Shown: in pieces, positions 25,312-34,481 of the stretch
How positions within the stretch are numbered: the stretch's first letter is position 1
How the letters are laid out: every line of letters starts with the position of its first letter
NCBI RefSeq assembly: GCF_000722545.1
Contig: NZ_JNVM01000007.1
Coordinates: 43,696 to 107,695 of the forward strand
Length of the DNA: 64,000 nucleotides
Source of the DNA: Paenibacillus tyrphae
GTDB lineage: Bacteria > Bacillota > Bacilli > Paenibacillales > NBRC-103111
Direction of reading: 5' to 3'
Made by a program: the position numbers and the translations under genes
The notes under the pieces: generated by a model
What the model saw: only the letters and a program-made list of their open reading frames with translations
Databases searched by the model: none
What the model was told of the DNA's origin: nothing

Positions 25312-25995
25312 TTAATCGTCGCTACGGTTGGTGAAGATCATAATATACTTAATCAGCTCAAGCAGCGAGATCAAGGCAGCAGCTACATAAGTAAGCGCAG
25401 CGGCGTTAAGTACTTTGGCTACGCCACGTTCTTCATCGTTGGTAATATAGCCTTCGGCAACCATCAGGTCGCGGGCCCGGTTGCTGGCGTTAAACTCTAC
25501 CGGCAAGGTTACGAGCTGGAAAGCGACGGCGGCGGAGAAGAAAATAATCCCCAGGCCAAGCAATCCGGTCCAGTGGAACAAAAAGCCTGCGATCAAGAGC
25601 AGCGGCGCAATGCCGGAAGCGAAGTTCACGACCGGGAACATCCGGTGGCGGGCGACGAGCATCGGGTAATTCACTTTATGCTGAATGGCGTGTCCGACCT
25701 CGTGGCAAGCGACCGATACGGCCGAGATGGTGCTCTCGTAATAAACCGGCTCCGACAACCGTACGGTGCGGGCGATCGGATCGTAGTGATCCGTCAGCGC
25801 GCCGGGAATCGGCTCGACCGGAACGTCATACAATCCGTTGGAGTCCAGCATGCGGCGGGCCGCTTCGTATCCCGTCATACCGGATTGCACGGGCACATCG
25901 GACCATTTGTTGAACGTTCCTTTAACCCGGAACTGCGCCCAAATGGAGAGTATGAACGCAATGATAATTAGGAAATCCATAGGGTGAAAAAACAT
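25312..25995 (-). CDS. YugP-type zinc metallopeptidase
   Basis: A 227-residue integral membrane protein of the neutral zinc metallopeptidase family (Zn_peptidase_2, YugP). CHEVGHAIQH (about residue 98) is the zinc motif with catalytic Glu. An N-terminal helix (MDFLIIIAFILSIWA), two central helices (IAPLLLIAGFLFHW, LGIIFFSAAVAFQLV) and a C-terminal one frame it, and PVEFNASNRA supplies the third metal-ligand region. The ATG at 25995 follows GGAGG. It lies 34 bases downstream of a MerR gene on the same strand. The physiological substrate is unknown. Confidence 0.93.
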   Translation of the reverse strand: MFFHPMDFLIIIAFILSIWAQFRVKGTFNKWSDVPVQSGMTGYEAARRMLDSNGLYDVPVEPIPGALTDHYDPIARTVRLSEPVYYESTISAVSVACHEVGHAIQHKVNYPMLVARHRMFPVVNFASGIAPLLLIAGFLFHWTGLLGLGIIFFSAAVAFQLVTLPVEFNASNRARDLMVAEGYITNDEERGVAKVLNAAALTYVAAALISLLELIKYIMIFTNRSDD

Positions 25996-26029
25996 CGATC
26001 CATTCCTCCGTTTGTAAATATCGTCTCGA

Positions 26030-26461
26030 TTAGGAAAGAGGGCCTTTACCTAACAGCAACAATAAAGCCTCGATGCATGCAGCGGTGGGCTGCGTGAGAA
26101 TTTTGTTCAGGTTCTTCAATTGTGACGGCTTCAGCTTCTCAAGCATCGGTCCGACTTCCTTCGCTTCCTTCTCAAGCTGCTTAAGTAACAATTGCAATGA
26201 TGTCAGTTTATCTGTCACTATTTCATCTCGGCTCACCTTATTCCATTGCAACAGGCTAGCCTTGATTTCCTCTAAGGTATACTTCTCCCTCTTCATACTT
26301 TCAATACGTTTCAGGCGCGCTAAGGTTTCATCGCTGTAGTAACGATAATTCGTGTCGGATCTTTTTTCCGGTTGAATCAGCCCGAGCTTCGTATAGTAAT
26401 CGATCGTTCTGGGGCTGACCTCCGATAAACGCGCCAACTCGCCGATTTTGTAAAGCTTCAT
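26030..26461 (-). CDS. MerR family transcriptional regulator
   Basis: A 143-residue regulator: helix-turn-helix IGELARLSEVSPRTIDYYTKLGLI and wing RSDTNYRYYSDE, followed by a long coiled-coil (LTSLQLLLKQLEKEAKEVGPMLEKL). The C-terminus (AACIEALLLLLGKG) has one Cys only, so there is no obvious metal site. It is the first gene before the YugP protease and probably co-transcribed with it. GGGGAG lies immediately before the ATG, so the exact site is unusual. The inducer is unknown. Confidence 0.87.
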   Translation of the reverse strand: MKLYKIGELARLSEVSPRTIDYYTKLGLIQPEKRSDTNYRYYSDETLARLKRIESMKREKYTLEEIKASLLQWNKVSRDEIVTDKLTSLQLLLKQLEKEAKEVGPMLEKLKPSQLKNLNKILTQPTAACIEALLLLLGKGPLS

Positions 26462-26734
26462 CTCCCCATCTCATGTCACCTCATTTTATATGGATACTGG
26501 AATAGGTGCTCTTGTATTCATGATACTCGAATCCAAACCATACAGTCAAACGTTACGCTTTACCCCGGGAATAAGCGGCTCCGATTGCCTGAAGTAGATC
26601 GTAGTTCAAGTATTCGCGCCATTTTATATGACGTAAAAATAGGAAGATCAACGAAAACAGGAAGAAAAAACGAATTATACGCGATTAATGTTAGATTATA
26701 TTTCGCGATTCGTGGTTTACTAACGAAAAATCTA

Positions 26735-26763
26735 TTGTCAAAACGTTATGACGTGGATATAAT
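26735..26763 (+). promoter_or_regulatory. sigma-A promoter of amtB, with overlapping palindrome
   Basis: TTGTCA (26735-26740), 17 bases, TATAAT (26758-26763). A near-palindrome TGTCA-N8-TGACG (26736-26753) overlaps the -35; it is one base longer than a GlnR site. The remaining upstream gap from 26462 is AT-rich and holds no gene. Confidence 0.75.
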
Positions 26764-26784
26764 GACAATATAAATTTCATAAAA

Positions 26785-26801
26785 TGTAATAAAAAATAAC
26801 A
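26785..26801 (+). promoter_or_regulatory. GlnR/TnrA-type operator upstream of amtB
   Basis: TGTAA-TAAAAAA-TAACA is a perfect match to TGTNA-N7-TNACA, the site used by GlnR and TnrA. It lies about 15-30 bases after the inferred transcription start, where binding would repress. It precedes the amtB start by 21 bases. Confidence 0.8.
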
Positions 26802-26822
26802 TCAAAGAAGGAAGTGGTCGTT

Positions 26823-28217
26823 TTGTTTAAAAAGTTATTCTTATCAGCGGTAATTATGTCAGCTTTGTTGCCTGCAAGCCTCGCATTCGCTGCGGACGAA
26901 GCGACACCCGCCCAGCTCCAAGGTGCAATCGACGCGGTATGGGTTATGCTGGCGGCGATTTTGGTTATCTTCATGCAAGCGGGCTTTGCGCTGCTGGAAG
27001 CGGGTTCTACCCGGATGAAAAACGCCGGCCACGTCGCAGGAAAGACCGTGTTAACATTCGGCCTGTGTGCGATTGCCTTCTGGGCTGTCGGCTTCGGCTT
27101 AGCTTTCGGAGACGGCAACAGCTTCTTCGGGACGACCGGCTTTTTCGTAGACGGGACGGAGGAGCAAGCCAAAGCGGCCTTCGGTTCGCTATCCGCATCG
27201 GACGTACCGATCGCCATCAAATTTCTGTTCCAGCTGGCGTTTGCCGGGGTGTCGCTTGCGATTGCGTGGGGCGGTTTTGCCGAACGCGGCAAGCTGGCCG
27301 TCTACTTCATCTTCGGCACACTGTTCACGGTCGTCATCTATCCGATCGTAGCTCACTGGGTATGGGGTGGCGGCTGGCTCGCTCAAATCGGAATGCAGGA
27401 TTTTGCGGGCTCCACGGTCGTTCACTTGCAAGGCGCAACGGCTGCGCTTGTCGCAACGCTGCTGCTTAAGCCGCGGATCGGCAAGTATAATAAAGATAAA
27501 ACGCCGAATTTGATCCCCGGGCACAACCAGGTTCTTTCGGTTCTCGGCGTAATCATTCTATGGATCGGCTGGTTCGGCTTCAACCCGGGCTCGACGCTGA
27601 GCGCGATGAACGACGGTTTCTTCGGCTACATCGCCTTAACGACGAATCTTGCGGCAGCGGCAGGCGCGGTAGCGGCTATGATCGTGTCCTGGATGTATTT
27701 CGGCAAGGCCGATATTCCCAGCATGCTGAACGGCGTGTTGGCCGCCCTAGTGGCCATTACCGCGGCTTGCGCTTTCGTTACTCCGCGTGACGCCGTCATT
27801 ATCGGGGCGGTCTCCGGTATCCTGACCTTCTTCACGGCGCAATGGTTTGAAAAAGCGGGTGTCGACGACCCGATCTTCGCCTTCTCCGTTCATGGGATCG
27901 CGGGCATTTGGGGAACGTTGTCGACCGGACTATTCGCAACGCCGGAGTTGTCGGCGAAAGTAGGCGTCGGGAAAGCGGGGCTGTTCTACGGCGGCGGCTT
28001 GGAGCAGCTTGGCGTGCAGGCGCTTGGCATTTTCGGAGCCTTCCTGTTCGTCCTGATTCTGTCCTTCGTTATTTTGTACTTGATCAAAGTGACGATCGGC
28101 CTTCGGGTAACGGAAGAAGAAGAACTCGTCGGTCTGGATTTGTCCGAACACGGGACTTACGGGTATCCGGAGCAAATGAAGAAAACGGCGCATGGCAGCA
28201 CAGCTACCACCATATAG
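26823..28217 (+). CDS. amtB: ammonium transporter AmtB
   Basis: Ammonium channel of 464 residues with a signal-like first helix (LFLSAVIMSALLPASLAFA) and eleven following helices. The twin pore histidines are in VVHLQGATAAL and FSVHGIAGIWG. FMQAGFALLEAGSTRMKNAGH and IILWIGWFGFNPGS are family blocks. The TTG at 26823 has AAGGAA upstream; a GTG at 26814 overlaps that site. It is preceded by a GlnR operator and followed after 26 bases by a DUF294 nucleotidyltransferase instead of the usual glnK/PII gene. Confidence 0.97.
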   Translation: MFKKLFLSAVIMSALLPASLAFAADEATPAQLQGAIDAVWVMLAAILVIFMQAGFALLEAGSTRMKNAGHVAGKTVLTFGLCAIAFWAVGFGLAFGDGNSFFGTTGFFVDGTEEQAKAAFGSLSASDVPIAIKFLFQLAFAGVSLAIAWGGFAERGKLAVYFIFGTLFTVVIYPIVAHWVWGGGWLAQIGMQDFAGSTVVHLQGATAALVATLLLKPRIGKYNKDKTPNLIPGHNQVLSVLGVIILWIGWFGFNPGSTLSAMNDGFFGYIALTTNLAAAAGAVAAMIVSWMYFGKADIPSMLNGVLAALVAITAACAFVTPRDAVIIGAVSGILTFFTAQWFEKAGVDDPIFAFSVHGIAGIWGTLSTGLFATPELSAKVGVGKAGLFYGGGLEQLGVQALGIFGAFLFVLILSFVILYLIKVTIGLRVTEEEELVGLDLSEHGTYGYPEQMKKTAHGSTATTI

Positions 28218-28243
28218 AGCGAAAAGCCGAAGGGGATGTCGTC

Positions 28244-29338
28244 ATGGACCGTCTCGCACTTGAAAAGTTTCAATGGGAAACGTCCCGGGTCCGAAGTTTG
28301 CAGAAGCTGAGGGCGCTTCGGGATCAAGTTAACGAGGAGTTCGGGCGGCGTCTCCTTTTTGCCGATGCGCTGGAATGGAACCGGGAGGTCAACGAATACC
28401 ACGATGCGTTAATCCGCCGCGTCATTGCGCTGTCCGAGGAGCGGCTGAAGGAAGAATGGGGAAAAGCCGCACCGCTTCCTTATGCGTTCTTGCTGTTCGG
28501 CAGCGGAGGACGGGGAGAGCAGACGTTGTGGAGCGATCAAGACAACGGCTTGATCTACGCGGACCCTTCATCGGCAGAGGAGAGTCTGGAGGCGGATCGT
28601 TACTTCGCCGAATTGGCGGCCGGTATTACGGAAGGCTTGGAAGCGGTTGGGTACCCGCCCTGCCACGGGCAAGTCATATGCACCAACGAGCAATGGCGCA
28701 AGCCGCTGGGGGATTACCGTCGGATGGTCAACGAGTGGATGCAGGAGCCGGACTGGGAGCATGTGAGATATTTGCTAATTACGGTCGATGCGCGTACGGT
28801 GTACGGGGATGAAACGTTAGGCTGCGCACTTATCGAGGAAATCTACCGGTATACCGCGGCCCAACCCGCCATGCTGGAGCACATGCTGCGCAATACGCTG
28901 CATCATAAAGTATCGATCGGCGTGTTCGGACAACTGATCAAGGAGCGGTACGGCGAAGATGCCGGCGGAGTCGATGTGAAGTACGGCGCCTACATCCCGA
29001 TTGTCAACGGAATCCGCTTGCTGGCGGTGGAAGCGGGGCTCCGCCGTTCGTCTACCGAGGAGCGAATAAAGGCATTGATCGCATGTGGACACGTTTCGGA
29101 AGAGATCGGACAGGACTGGCTGGAGGCCTTGACGCTGGCATTGAAGCTGCGGTCGATGACTCCTTATCAGATCGAGGAAGGCCGGTATGTGACCCGCGGC
29201 AAGCTGACCGCAGACCAGTTGACGAAAGAACGGGTGACGGAGCTGAAGCGGTGTCTTCGCATCGGAACGGAATTGCAGAAATACGTCAAGAAGAGCATTC
29301 CTAAGGGGATAGGACAAAGGTTAGGTGATCGCTTATGA
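28244..29338 (+). CDS. DUF294 nucleotidyltransferase-like signalling protein
   Basis: A 364-residue protein. Residues about 75-200 hold LLFGSGGRGEQTLWSDQDNGLIY, a GSGGRGE...D-x-D nucleotidyltransferase motif like that of GlnD (DUF294). The C-terminal part (about 215-350) is the helical DUF294_C region. The CBS and cyclic-nucleotide domains found in many relatives are absent, making this a minimal form. The ATG at 28244 follows GAAGGGG. Its TGA overlaps the ATG of the exonuclease gene. Linkage to amtB behind a GlnR box suggests a nitrogen-related covalent modification role, which is inference. Confidence 0.88.
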   Translation: MDRLALEKFQWETSRVRSLQKLRALRDQVNEEFGRRLLFADALEWNREVNEYHDALIRRVIALSEERLKEEWGKAAPLPYAFLLFGSGGRGEQTLWSDQDNGLIYADPSSAEESLEADRYFAELAAGITEGLEAVGYPPCHGQVICTNEQWRKPLGDYRRMVNEWMQEPDWEHVRYLLITVDARTVYGDETLGCALIEEIYRYTAAQPAMLEHMLRNTLHHKVSIGVFGQLIKERYGEDAGGVDVKYGAYIPIVNGIRLLAVEAGLRRSSTEERIKALIACGHVSEEIGQDWLEALTLALKLRSMTPYQIEEGRYVTRGKLTADQLTKERVTELKRCLRIGTELQKYVKKSIPKGIGQRLGDRL

Positions 29339-30069
29339 AGGATATGCGGCCGGCCGGCCGGATGTGGCAGCTGTATAAAATGGGCGGACTCACTCCGGCG
29401 ATCACGTCGATGTTCGATGCGCAAAGCGCGCAGCAGATGGCATTCATCCGCTCCATCATGAAGGAACAGCGCAAAAACTCATTGTATGAAATTTCTCTAA
29501 GCACGGTGGAACTGGTCGTTTTCGACTTGGAAACGACCGGTTTTTCGCCGTATAACGGGGATGAAATTATTTCATTTGGCGCCGTTTCCGTCACCGGGAC
29601 CGAAATCAAGGAAGAGAGCACCTATTACAGCTTGGTCCATCCGAAGAGAAGCATTCCCGGGGAGATCGAAAAGCTGACGGGAATTACGAACGAGATGGCA
29701 GCGGATGCGCCGGATTTGCTGCATGCGCTGCGCGGCTTTCTGGAATTCGTCCGCCAGAAGGTGCTGGTCGCTCACGGTTCCGGTCACGACAAGCATTTTT
29801 TGAATGCGGCGCTCTGGCGGACGTCCAAAGTCAACTTGAACCATCGTCTGCTCGATACGATGATGATTGCCAAATGGCTTCACCCGAAGCTGAAAAGATT
29901 CGATTTGGACACGCTGCTCGACCTGTACGGCATTGAAGTGACGAAACGCCATCACGCGCTTGAGGACGCGCGGATGACCGCTCGGTTATGGGCCGGGCTC
30001 ATGCGCGAAATCAAGTCGAAGGACGTGCAGACGTTAGGAGATTTGTATGCGCATTTGAGCCATCATTAA
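29335..30069 (+). CDS. 3'-5' exonuclease, DnaQ-like
   Basis: A 244-residue DEDDh exonuclease: VVFDLETTGFSPYNGDEIISFGAV (ExoI), LVAHGSGHDKHFLNAALW (ExoII) and HHALEDARMTARLW (ExoIII). These carry the four acidic residues and the catalytic His. An N-terminal extension of about 55 residues precedes the fold. The start overlaps the DUF294 stop as ATGA, indicating coupling. The pairing of DUF294 proteins with DnaQ-like exonucleases recurs in other bacteria, where the reason is also unclear. Its end is six bases from the end of the convergent JAMM gene. Confidence 0.9.
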   Translation: MKDMRPAGRMWQLYKMGGLTPAITSMFDAQSAQQMAFIRSIMKEQRKNSLYEISLSTVELVVFDLETTGFSPYNGDEIISFGAVSVTGTEIKEESTYYSLVHPKRSIPGEIEKLTGITNEMAADAPDLLHALRGFLEFVRQKVLVAHGSGHDKHFLNAALWRTSKVNLNHRLLDTMMIAKWLHPKLKRFDLDTLLDLYGIEVTKRHHALEDARMTARLWAGLMREIKSKDVQTLGDLYAHLSHH

Positions 30070-30075
30070 AGCAAG

Positions 30076-30522
30076 TCAAACCATAACGATTTCATACGAA
30101 ATCGCCTCAAGGCTGGAATGCTCCTGCCGCCTTTTTCGAAAGGCGAAGGCTTTTACCTCGGGCAAAGAGGGATCGCGCAGCGAAACGATCCAGTGACTGG
30201 GCGTCGTGTGCCATAAGGTAGCTAAGTCTTGATCCGACGGATAAGGAGCGGTACGGGGATGGGAATGAACGATCCCTATCAGTTCATGCTTTCCGCCGGC
30301 AGCGTATAGGGCCCGGACAAGCTCCTGCGGGTGCAGCTCGAAGCTGTGCAGCGGATTTGCCGCGGCGTTGGCGATCGGCACATAGTGCAAGGCCGCAGGA
30401 ATGCCTGCCGCAGACAGGCAGCCAAAAAGAAGGCCGCACGCTTCGCGCGGCATCGCTTCAAGGCAGTGGCCGAGCATCTCGGACCATGCTTGTCGGCGAA
30501 TTCGAATCTGCAAACGATTCAT
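30076..30522 (-). CDS. JAMM/MPN+ (M67) metallopeptidase family protein
   Basis: A 148-residue protein with the JAMM zinc signature HSHPRTAPYPSDQD (H-x-H-x7-S-x2-D, about residues 84-97) and the upstream glutamate in PREACGLLFG. Bacterial members cleave isopeptide or C-terminal bonds, for example releasing sulfur-carrier proteins; no moaD or thiS gene is adjacent. The ATG at 30522 has only a weak AAAGG upstream. It lies 58 bases downstream of the MFS gene on the same strand and may be read from it. Confidence 0.88.
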   Translation of the reverse strand: MNRLQIRIRRQAWSEMLGHCLEAMPREACGLLFGCLSAAGIPAALHYVPIANAAANPLHSFELHPQELVRALYAAGGKHELIGIVHSHPRTAPYPSDQDLATLWHTTPSHWIVSLRDPSLPEVKAFAFRKRRQEHSSLEAISYEIVMV

Positions 30523-30580
30523 CGGAAGAGGCGCCTTTCATTGTCTTTTGCGCCATTATACTACATTTCCCGCTCTTTTT

Positions 30581-31897
30581 TTACCCTCCGATTTTCCCTT
30601 GCGGTTTAATGAAGAAGAAGGCAAGGATTAACGTCAGAAGCGATAAAGACGTAACGGTAATGAACACGATTTGATGCGACTTGTCCATCATCCACCCGAA
30701 CAGCGGAGGGCCGAAGGCGACGCCCAGAAAACGCAGACTGCTGTATAACGACGTGATCATCCCCCGCTGCTCCCGCTCGACGGAGCCGGTAATCATTGTG
30801 TTTAAGCAGGGTAGAAGCAAGCCGGTCCCGATACTGCTCAGAGTCAGCAGGCCGATAAAAACATAAATGCTTTTATTGTAGAACAAAATGCATAAACCGA
30901 GCGACACGGTCATGAGCACAAGGCCGATATTGACGAGCCAGCGCATCAGAGTCCCGTTCTTTTTGATGACCGAGCCGGTCGTATAGGATGTGACCACCAT
31001 GCCGAGGAGTGGAACGGCGAGGACAAGCCCTTTCATCACCCCGTCGATATGATAAGGGGCCACCTCCAGAATGTCCGATAAATAAAAGAGGACGCCGAAT
31101 AAGACGAACAATGCCATGGAGCCGGCAAAAAACGAAGTGATGAGCCAGCGCCCTTTTTGCTTCAAAATGGCACCGATATTCCGCAGGTACTCGCCGAGCT
31201 TGGGCGGAGCCTGCTCTTTCTTGGGCTCCTTCAGCAGAAACATGACGGCCAGCAAAGATAACAGGCAGAAGAACGGAAAAGCGAAAAAAGCGGCATACCA
31301 TACGATTAGCGCAAGCAGCGAGCCGAGAATCGGGCTGACCACTTTGCCGGCTCCGTTCGAAGCTTCCGTCAACCCTAGCGCTTTACTTTCCATCCCTGCT
31401 TTGTATAGATCCCCGGCCAGCGCCATGGCAATAGGAGCGGTGCCCGCCGCGCCCATCCCTTGAATCGCCCGTGCGATAATGATCACGGTATACGAATTCC
31501 AAAGGGCGCCAAAGCCTGCCAAGATCCCGGCCCCGCCGTAAATGATCAACGAAGGAATCATGATCGCTTTGCGGGAAAAACGGTCGGACAAGTACCCGGC
31601 GATCGGGATCACGAGGCCCGCGGTGACGGAAAACAACGTAATCACCAAGCTGCTCTGGAATTTGGAAATACCGAGGCGCTCCTGCATATCGGGCAAAATG
31701 GGAACAAGCATCGAATTGCCGAGTACCAGTACAAGCGGTACGCTGGCGATGGCGATAAACTCCCAAATGACTCCTTTTGACCGCGGCTCGGCTGCTTTCG
31801 GGTTATCGCCGCCGGTGGCTTGCTTATCTTTTGAAGCCGAGTAATCGATATCGCTTTCGAACGTAATCCGCAGCTTTTTTGGTTTTGCTTTCTCCAT
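30581..31897 (-). CDS. MFS transporter, drug-export type
   Basis: A 438-residue twelve-helix permease with a 45-residue charged N-terminus. LVLGNSMLVPILPDMQERLGIS, GYLSDRFSRKAIMIPSL (motif A) and ARAIQGMGAAGTAPIAMALAGDLY (motif C region) match tetracycline/multidrug exporters. The ATG at 31897 follows GGAGGTT; the in-frame extension to 31963 is not needed. A 171-base divergent region separates it from the ResA-like gene. Substrate unknown. Confidence 0.88.
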   Translation of the reverse strand: MEKAKPKKLRITFESDIDYSASKDKQATGGDNPKAAEPRSKGVIWEFIAIASVPLVLVLGNSMLVPILPDMQERLGISKFQSSLVITLFSVTAGLVIPIAGYLSDRFSRKAIMIPSLIIYGGAGILAGFGALWNSYTVIIIARAIQGMGAAGTAPIAMALAGDLYKAGMESKALGLTEASNGAGKVVSPILGSLLALIVWYAAFFAFPFFCLLSLLAVMFLLKEPKKEQAPPKLGEYLRNIGAILKQKGRWLITSFFAGSMALFVLFGVLFYLSDILEVAPYHIDGVMKGLVLAVPLLGMVVTSYTTGSVIKKNGTLMRWLVNIGLVLMTVSLGLCILFYNKSIYVFIGLLTLSSIGTGLLLPCLNTMITGSVEREQRGMITSLYSSLRFLGVAFGPPLFGWMMDKSHQIVFITVTSLSLLTLILAFFFIKPQGKIGG

Positions 31898-32068
31898 ACG
31901 ATATTCAACCTCCGATAATAACCAAATCGTAAAGTTAATGTGCCCTTCCAAGGAAGGCGCCATGCTTTCCGGCTTTATCCAGCGGAGTGTGATCGGCTAG
32001 TAACGTTTTCCGGCAAATTGGGAATACTGTAACCGTAAGTAAGCCGGAGTATGGATAGGAGAGAGACG

Positions 32069-32605
32069 ATGAAACGAAACTTGCTGATTTTCGGATTGGC
32101 ATTGGCTTTGGCAGGGCTGGCACTTTTTCAGCATGACCGGATTGACCGGAACTCATCGGTTTACGCTGCGGGCCGGCAGGAATTAAAGGTGGCATCGCCG
32201 GTGCCTGCGTTTACCCTAAAGGGACTGGACGGGGGAGAATATAAGGTCGGCGGGGCCCGGGACAAGCCGCTGATGGTGAATTTCTGGGCTTCGTGGTGCG
32301 GACCGTGCCGTGAAGAAGCTCCCGCCTTAAAGCAGGTATACGACCGTTACAAAGGGCAGTTCGATCTTTATGCGGTCAACGTGACCAGAGGGGACGAGCT
32401 GGAGGCGGTCAAGCGCTTCGTCAACCAAGCGCAGTTTTCGTTCCCGGTGCTATTGGATACGAGCGGAGAGGCGGCAGACGCCTACCGGCTGTTATTCGTC
32501 CCGACAAGCTTCCTGATTGACCGTCAAGGGCGCTTGAAGGAAGTTATTCATGTGCTGCCTCCGGACCAATTGGAGGACAAAATCAAACGGCTGATCGCAA
32601 GCTAA
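32069..32605 (+). CDS. ResA/TlpA-like thiol-disulfide oxidoreductase, membrane-anchored
   Basis: A 178-residue protein with one N-terminal membrane anchor (LLIFGLALALAGLALF) and an extracytoplasmic thioredoxin fold. NFWASWCGPCREEAP carries the active CGPC, and FVPTSFLIDRQGRLKEV has the cis-Pro. Members reduce disulfides in apocytochrome c or other exported proteins. The ATG at 32069 follows AGGAGAG. No cytochrome-biogenesis gene is adjacent, so the client is open. Confidence 0.92.
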   Translation: MKRNLLIFGLALALAGLALFQHDRIDRNSSVYAAGRQELKVASPVPAFTLKGLDGGEYKVGGARDKPLMVNFWASWCGPCREEAPALKQVYDRYKGQFDLYAVNVTRGDELEAVKRFVNQAQFSFPVLLDTSGEAADAYRLLFVPTSFLIDRQGRLKEVIHVLPPDQLEDKIKRLIAS

Positions 32606-32641
32606 ACTTGGCATACGCATTGTTGAAAACCCGTGATATCA

Positions 32642-32683
32642 AAACAAGCCGCAATGTCTCCGACTGGAGGACTGCGGCTTGTT
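32642..32683. terminator. bidirectional terminator between the resA-like gene and cimA
   Basis: AAACAAGCCGCA / TGCGGCTTGTTT with an inner CTCC/GGAG helix between two convergent genes. Confidence 0.87.
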
Positions 32684-32696
32684 TGCAATCGTTATT

Positions 32697-34316
32697 TTAG
32701 TGATTTACGAGACCGAGGCGTTCCCGGCTTTCTTCCGGCTTGTCGGCCACCCGGGTCATGCCGAGCAGCGCATACCGGATACTGTCGACAAGGGCGTGCC
32801 AGCTCGCTTCGATAATATTTTCCGATACGCCGACGGTGCTCCACGTGCTGTTGAAATCGGTCGATTCGATAAGCACGCGAACTTTTGCTGCCGTAGTGTC
32901 CTTCTCGTCCAGGACGCGCACTTTATAATCGGACAAATGCATGTTGTTGATATCCGGATAGTATTCAACCAGACATTTGCGCAAGGCATTATCCAGCGCA
33001 TTCACGGGACCGTTTCCTTCGGCGGCATTGTAGATCGTTTTGCCGTGTACGTTCACCTTGACGATCGCTTCGGAAAGCACCGGCTGATCGGCGGATTTGG
33101 CGACCATTATTTTAAACGAATCGAGCGAGAATACATCCTCCAGCTTGCCGTAGGCGTCCCGGATCAGAAGCTCCAGCGTGGCGTCTGCGCCTTCGAACTG
33201 GTAGCCTTGATGCTCCATCTCTTTGATTTGCTCAATGAGCTGCTTGGTCTGCTGATTGTTCGTATCGAAGTCCAAGCCAAGCTCCTGAGTTTTGAATACA
33301 AGGTTGCTCTGTCCGGCAAGCTCGGAGACGAGCACGCGCTGCTTGTTGCCGACCAGCTCGGGCTTGATATGCTCGTACGTGCTGGAATCGCGCAAAATCG
33401 CCGATACGTGAATTCCGCCTTTGTGCGCGAAAGCGGCGGAGCCGACATAAGGCTGGTTAACCGGCATATGCATATTGGCGATTTCGCTGACATAGCGCGC
33501 CACAGTGGACAGGCTGGCCAATTGCTCCGGGCTGATCACATCGTACTTCAGCTTTAACTGCAAATTCGGGATGACCGATACGAGATTGGCATTGCCGCAT
33601 CGTTCCCCGTAGCCGTTGATCGTGCCTTGCACTTGACGGGCTCCGGCCATGACGGCGGCCAGGCTGTTCGCTACGCCGAGCTCGCAATCGTTGTGCGCGT
33701 GAATGCCGATCGGACAGGAGATCGAGGTCGTCACTTTGGTTACGATGGCCGAAATTTCGTGAGGCAGCGTGCCACCGTTCGTATCGCACAGCGCAATCCA
33801 GTCGGCGCCGGCTTCCTCGGCCTTCTTAATCGTCGCCAGAGCGTATTCCGGGTTGCTCTTGTAACCGTCGAAGAAGTGCTCCGCATCGTAAATGACTTCC
33901 AGCCCATTTTTCTTCAAAAAGCGGACCGAATCGTAGATCATCGCCAAATTTTCTTCCAGCGTTGTCTGGATGGCCGTATGCACTTGGAAATCCCACGATT
34001 TGCCGAAGATCGCTGCGGCCTGAACGCCAACCTCAAGAATCCGGTTCAGGTTGGGATCGTTTTCCGCCAACGTCTCTTTGCGCCGCGTACTGCCGAAGGC
34101 TGTAATTTTCGCATGCGACAATTTCAATTCCTTCACCCGCATGAAAAACTCAATGTCCTTGTTATTGCTGCCGGGCCAACCGCCTTCAATATAGGAAACG
34201 CCCAGCGCGTCCAGCTTTTGGGCGATTTTGAGTTTGTCTTCAACGGAGAGGCTGACGCCTTCGCCCTGAGTACCGTCTCGAAGCGTAGTATCGAAAATTT
34301 TAACCGTGCCCGCCAT
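32697..34316 (-). CDS. cimA: (R)-citramalate synthase
   Basis: A 539-residue enzyme that condenses pyruvate and acetyl-CoA to citramalate, the threonine-independent entry into isoleucine synthesis. The HMGL-like barrel has [31 protein letters not shown] and [12 protein letters not shown]. The C-terminal LeuA dimer/regulatory domain (about 400-530) includes [22 protein letters not shown] and [17 protein letters not shown] sequence. Length and the GGWPGSN block separate it from 2-isopropylmalate synthase. The ATG follows CAGGAGG. A weak extended -10 lies upstream, and no T-box or other leader was seen. Confidence 0.93.
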   Translation of the reverse strand: MAGTVKIFDTTLRDGTQGEGVSLSVEDKLKIAQKLDALGVSYIEGGWPGSNNKDIEFFMRVKELKLSHAKITAFGSTRRKETLAENDPNLNRILEVGVQAAAIFGKSWDFQVHTAIQTTLEENLAMIYDSVRFLKKNGLEVIYDAEHFFDGYKSNPEYALATIKKAEEAGADWIALCDTNGGTLPHEISAIVTKVTTSISCPIGIHAHNDCELGVANSLAAVMAGARQVQGTINGYGERCGNANLVSVIPNLQLKLKYDVISPEQLASLSTVARYVSEIANMHMPVNQPYVGSAAFAHKGGIHVSAILRDSSTYEHIKPELVGNKQRVLVSELAGQSNLVFKTQELGLDFDTNNQQTKQLIEQIKEMEHQGYQFEGADATLELLIRDAYGKLEDVFSLDSFKIMVAKSADQPVLSEAIVKVNVHGKTIYNAAEGNGPVNALDNALRKCLVEYYPDINNMHLSDYKVRVLDEKDTTAAKVRVLIESTDFNSTWSTVGVSENIIEASWHALVDSIRYALLGMTRVADKPEESRERLGLVNH

Positions 34317-34369
34317 AATGATCCTCCTGTTTCTTTTAACATTTTATTGCGCTAAAGTATAATTTATAA

Positions 34370-34378
34370 TTATAGCAC
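34370..34378 (-). promoter_or_regulatory. extended -10 of cimA
   Basis: On the minus strand TGC immediately precedes TATAAT (34370-34375), an extended -10 box; no good -35 is visible. It lies about 54 bases upstream of the cimA ATG. Confidence 0.5.
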
Positions 34379-34481
34379 AATGTAGCGGCCAAAGGGTATT
34401 GCCAATCCTAAAATATCCCCGGCTTGACCCCGGTGCTCCGGGCGAATTATGCTGTAAGTAAGAGGACGGGAGGCGGATGCC

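Noticed and set aside
31935..32195. 86-codon minus-strand frame between the MFS and ResA-like genes
   Set aside because: It overlaps the start of the ResA-like gene and has no ribosome site or recognisable domain.
34317..34481. T-box or other leader before cimA
   Set aside because: No T-box sequence or specifier structure is visible; only an extended -10 was found.
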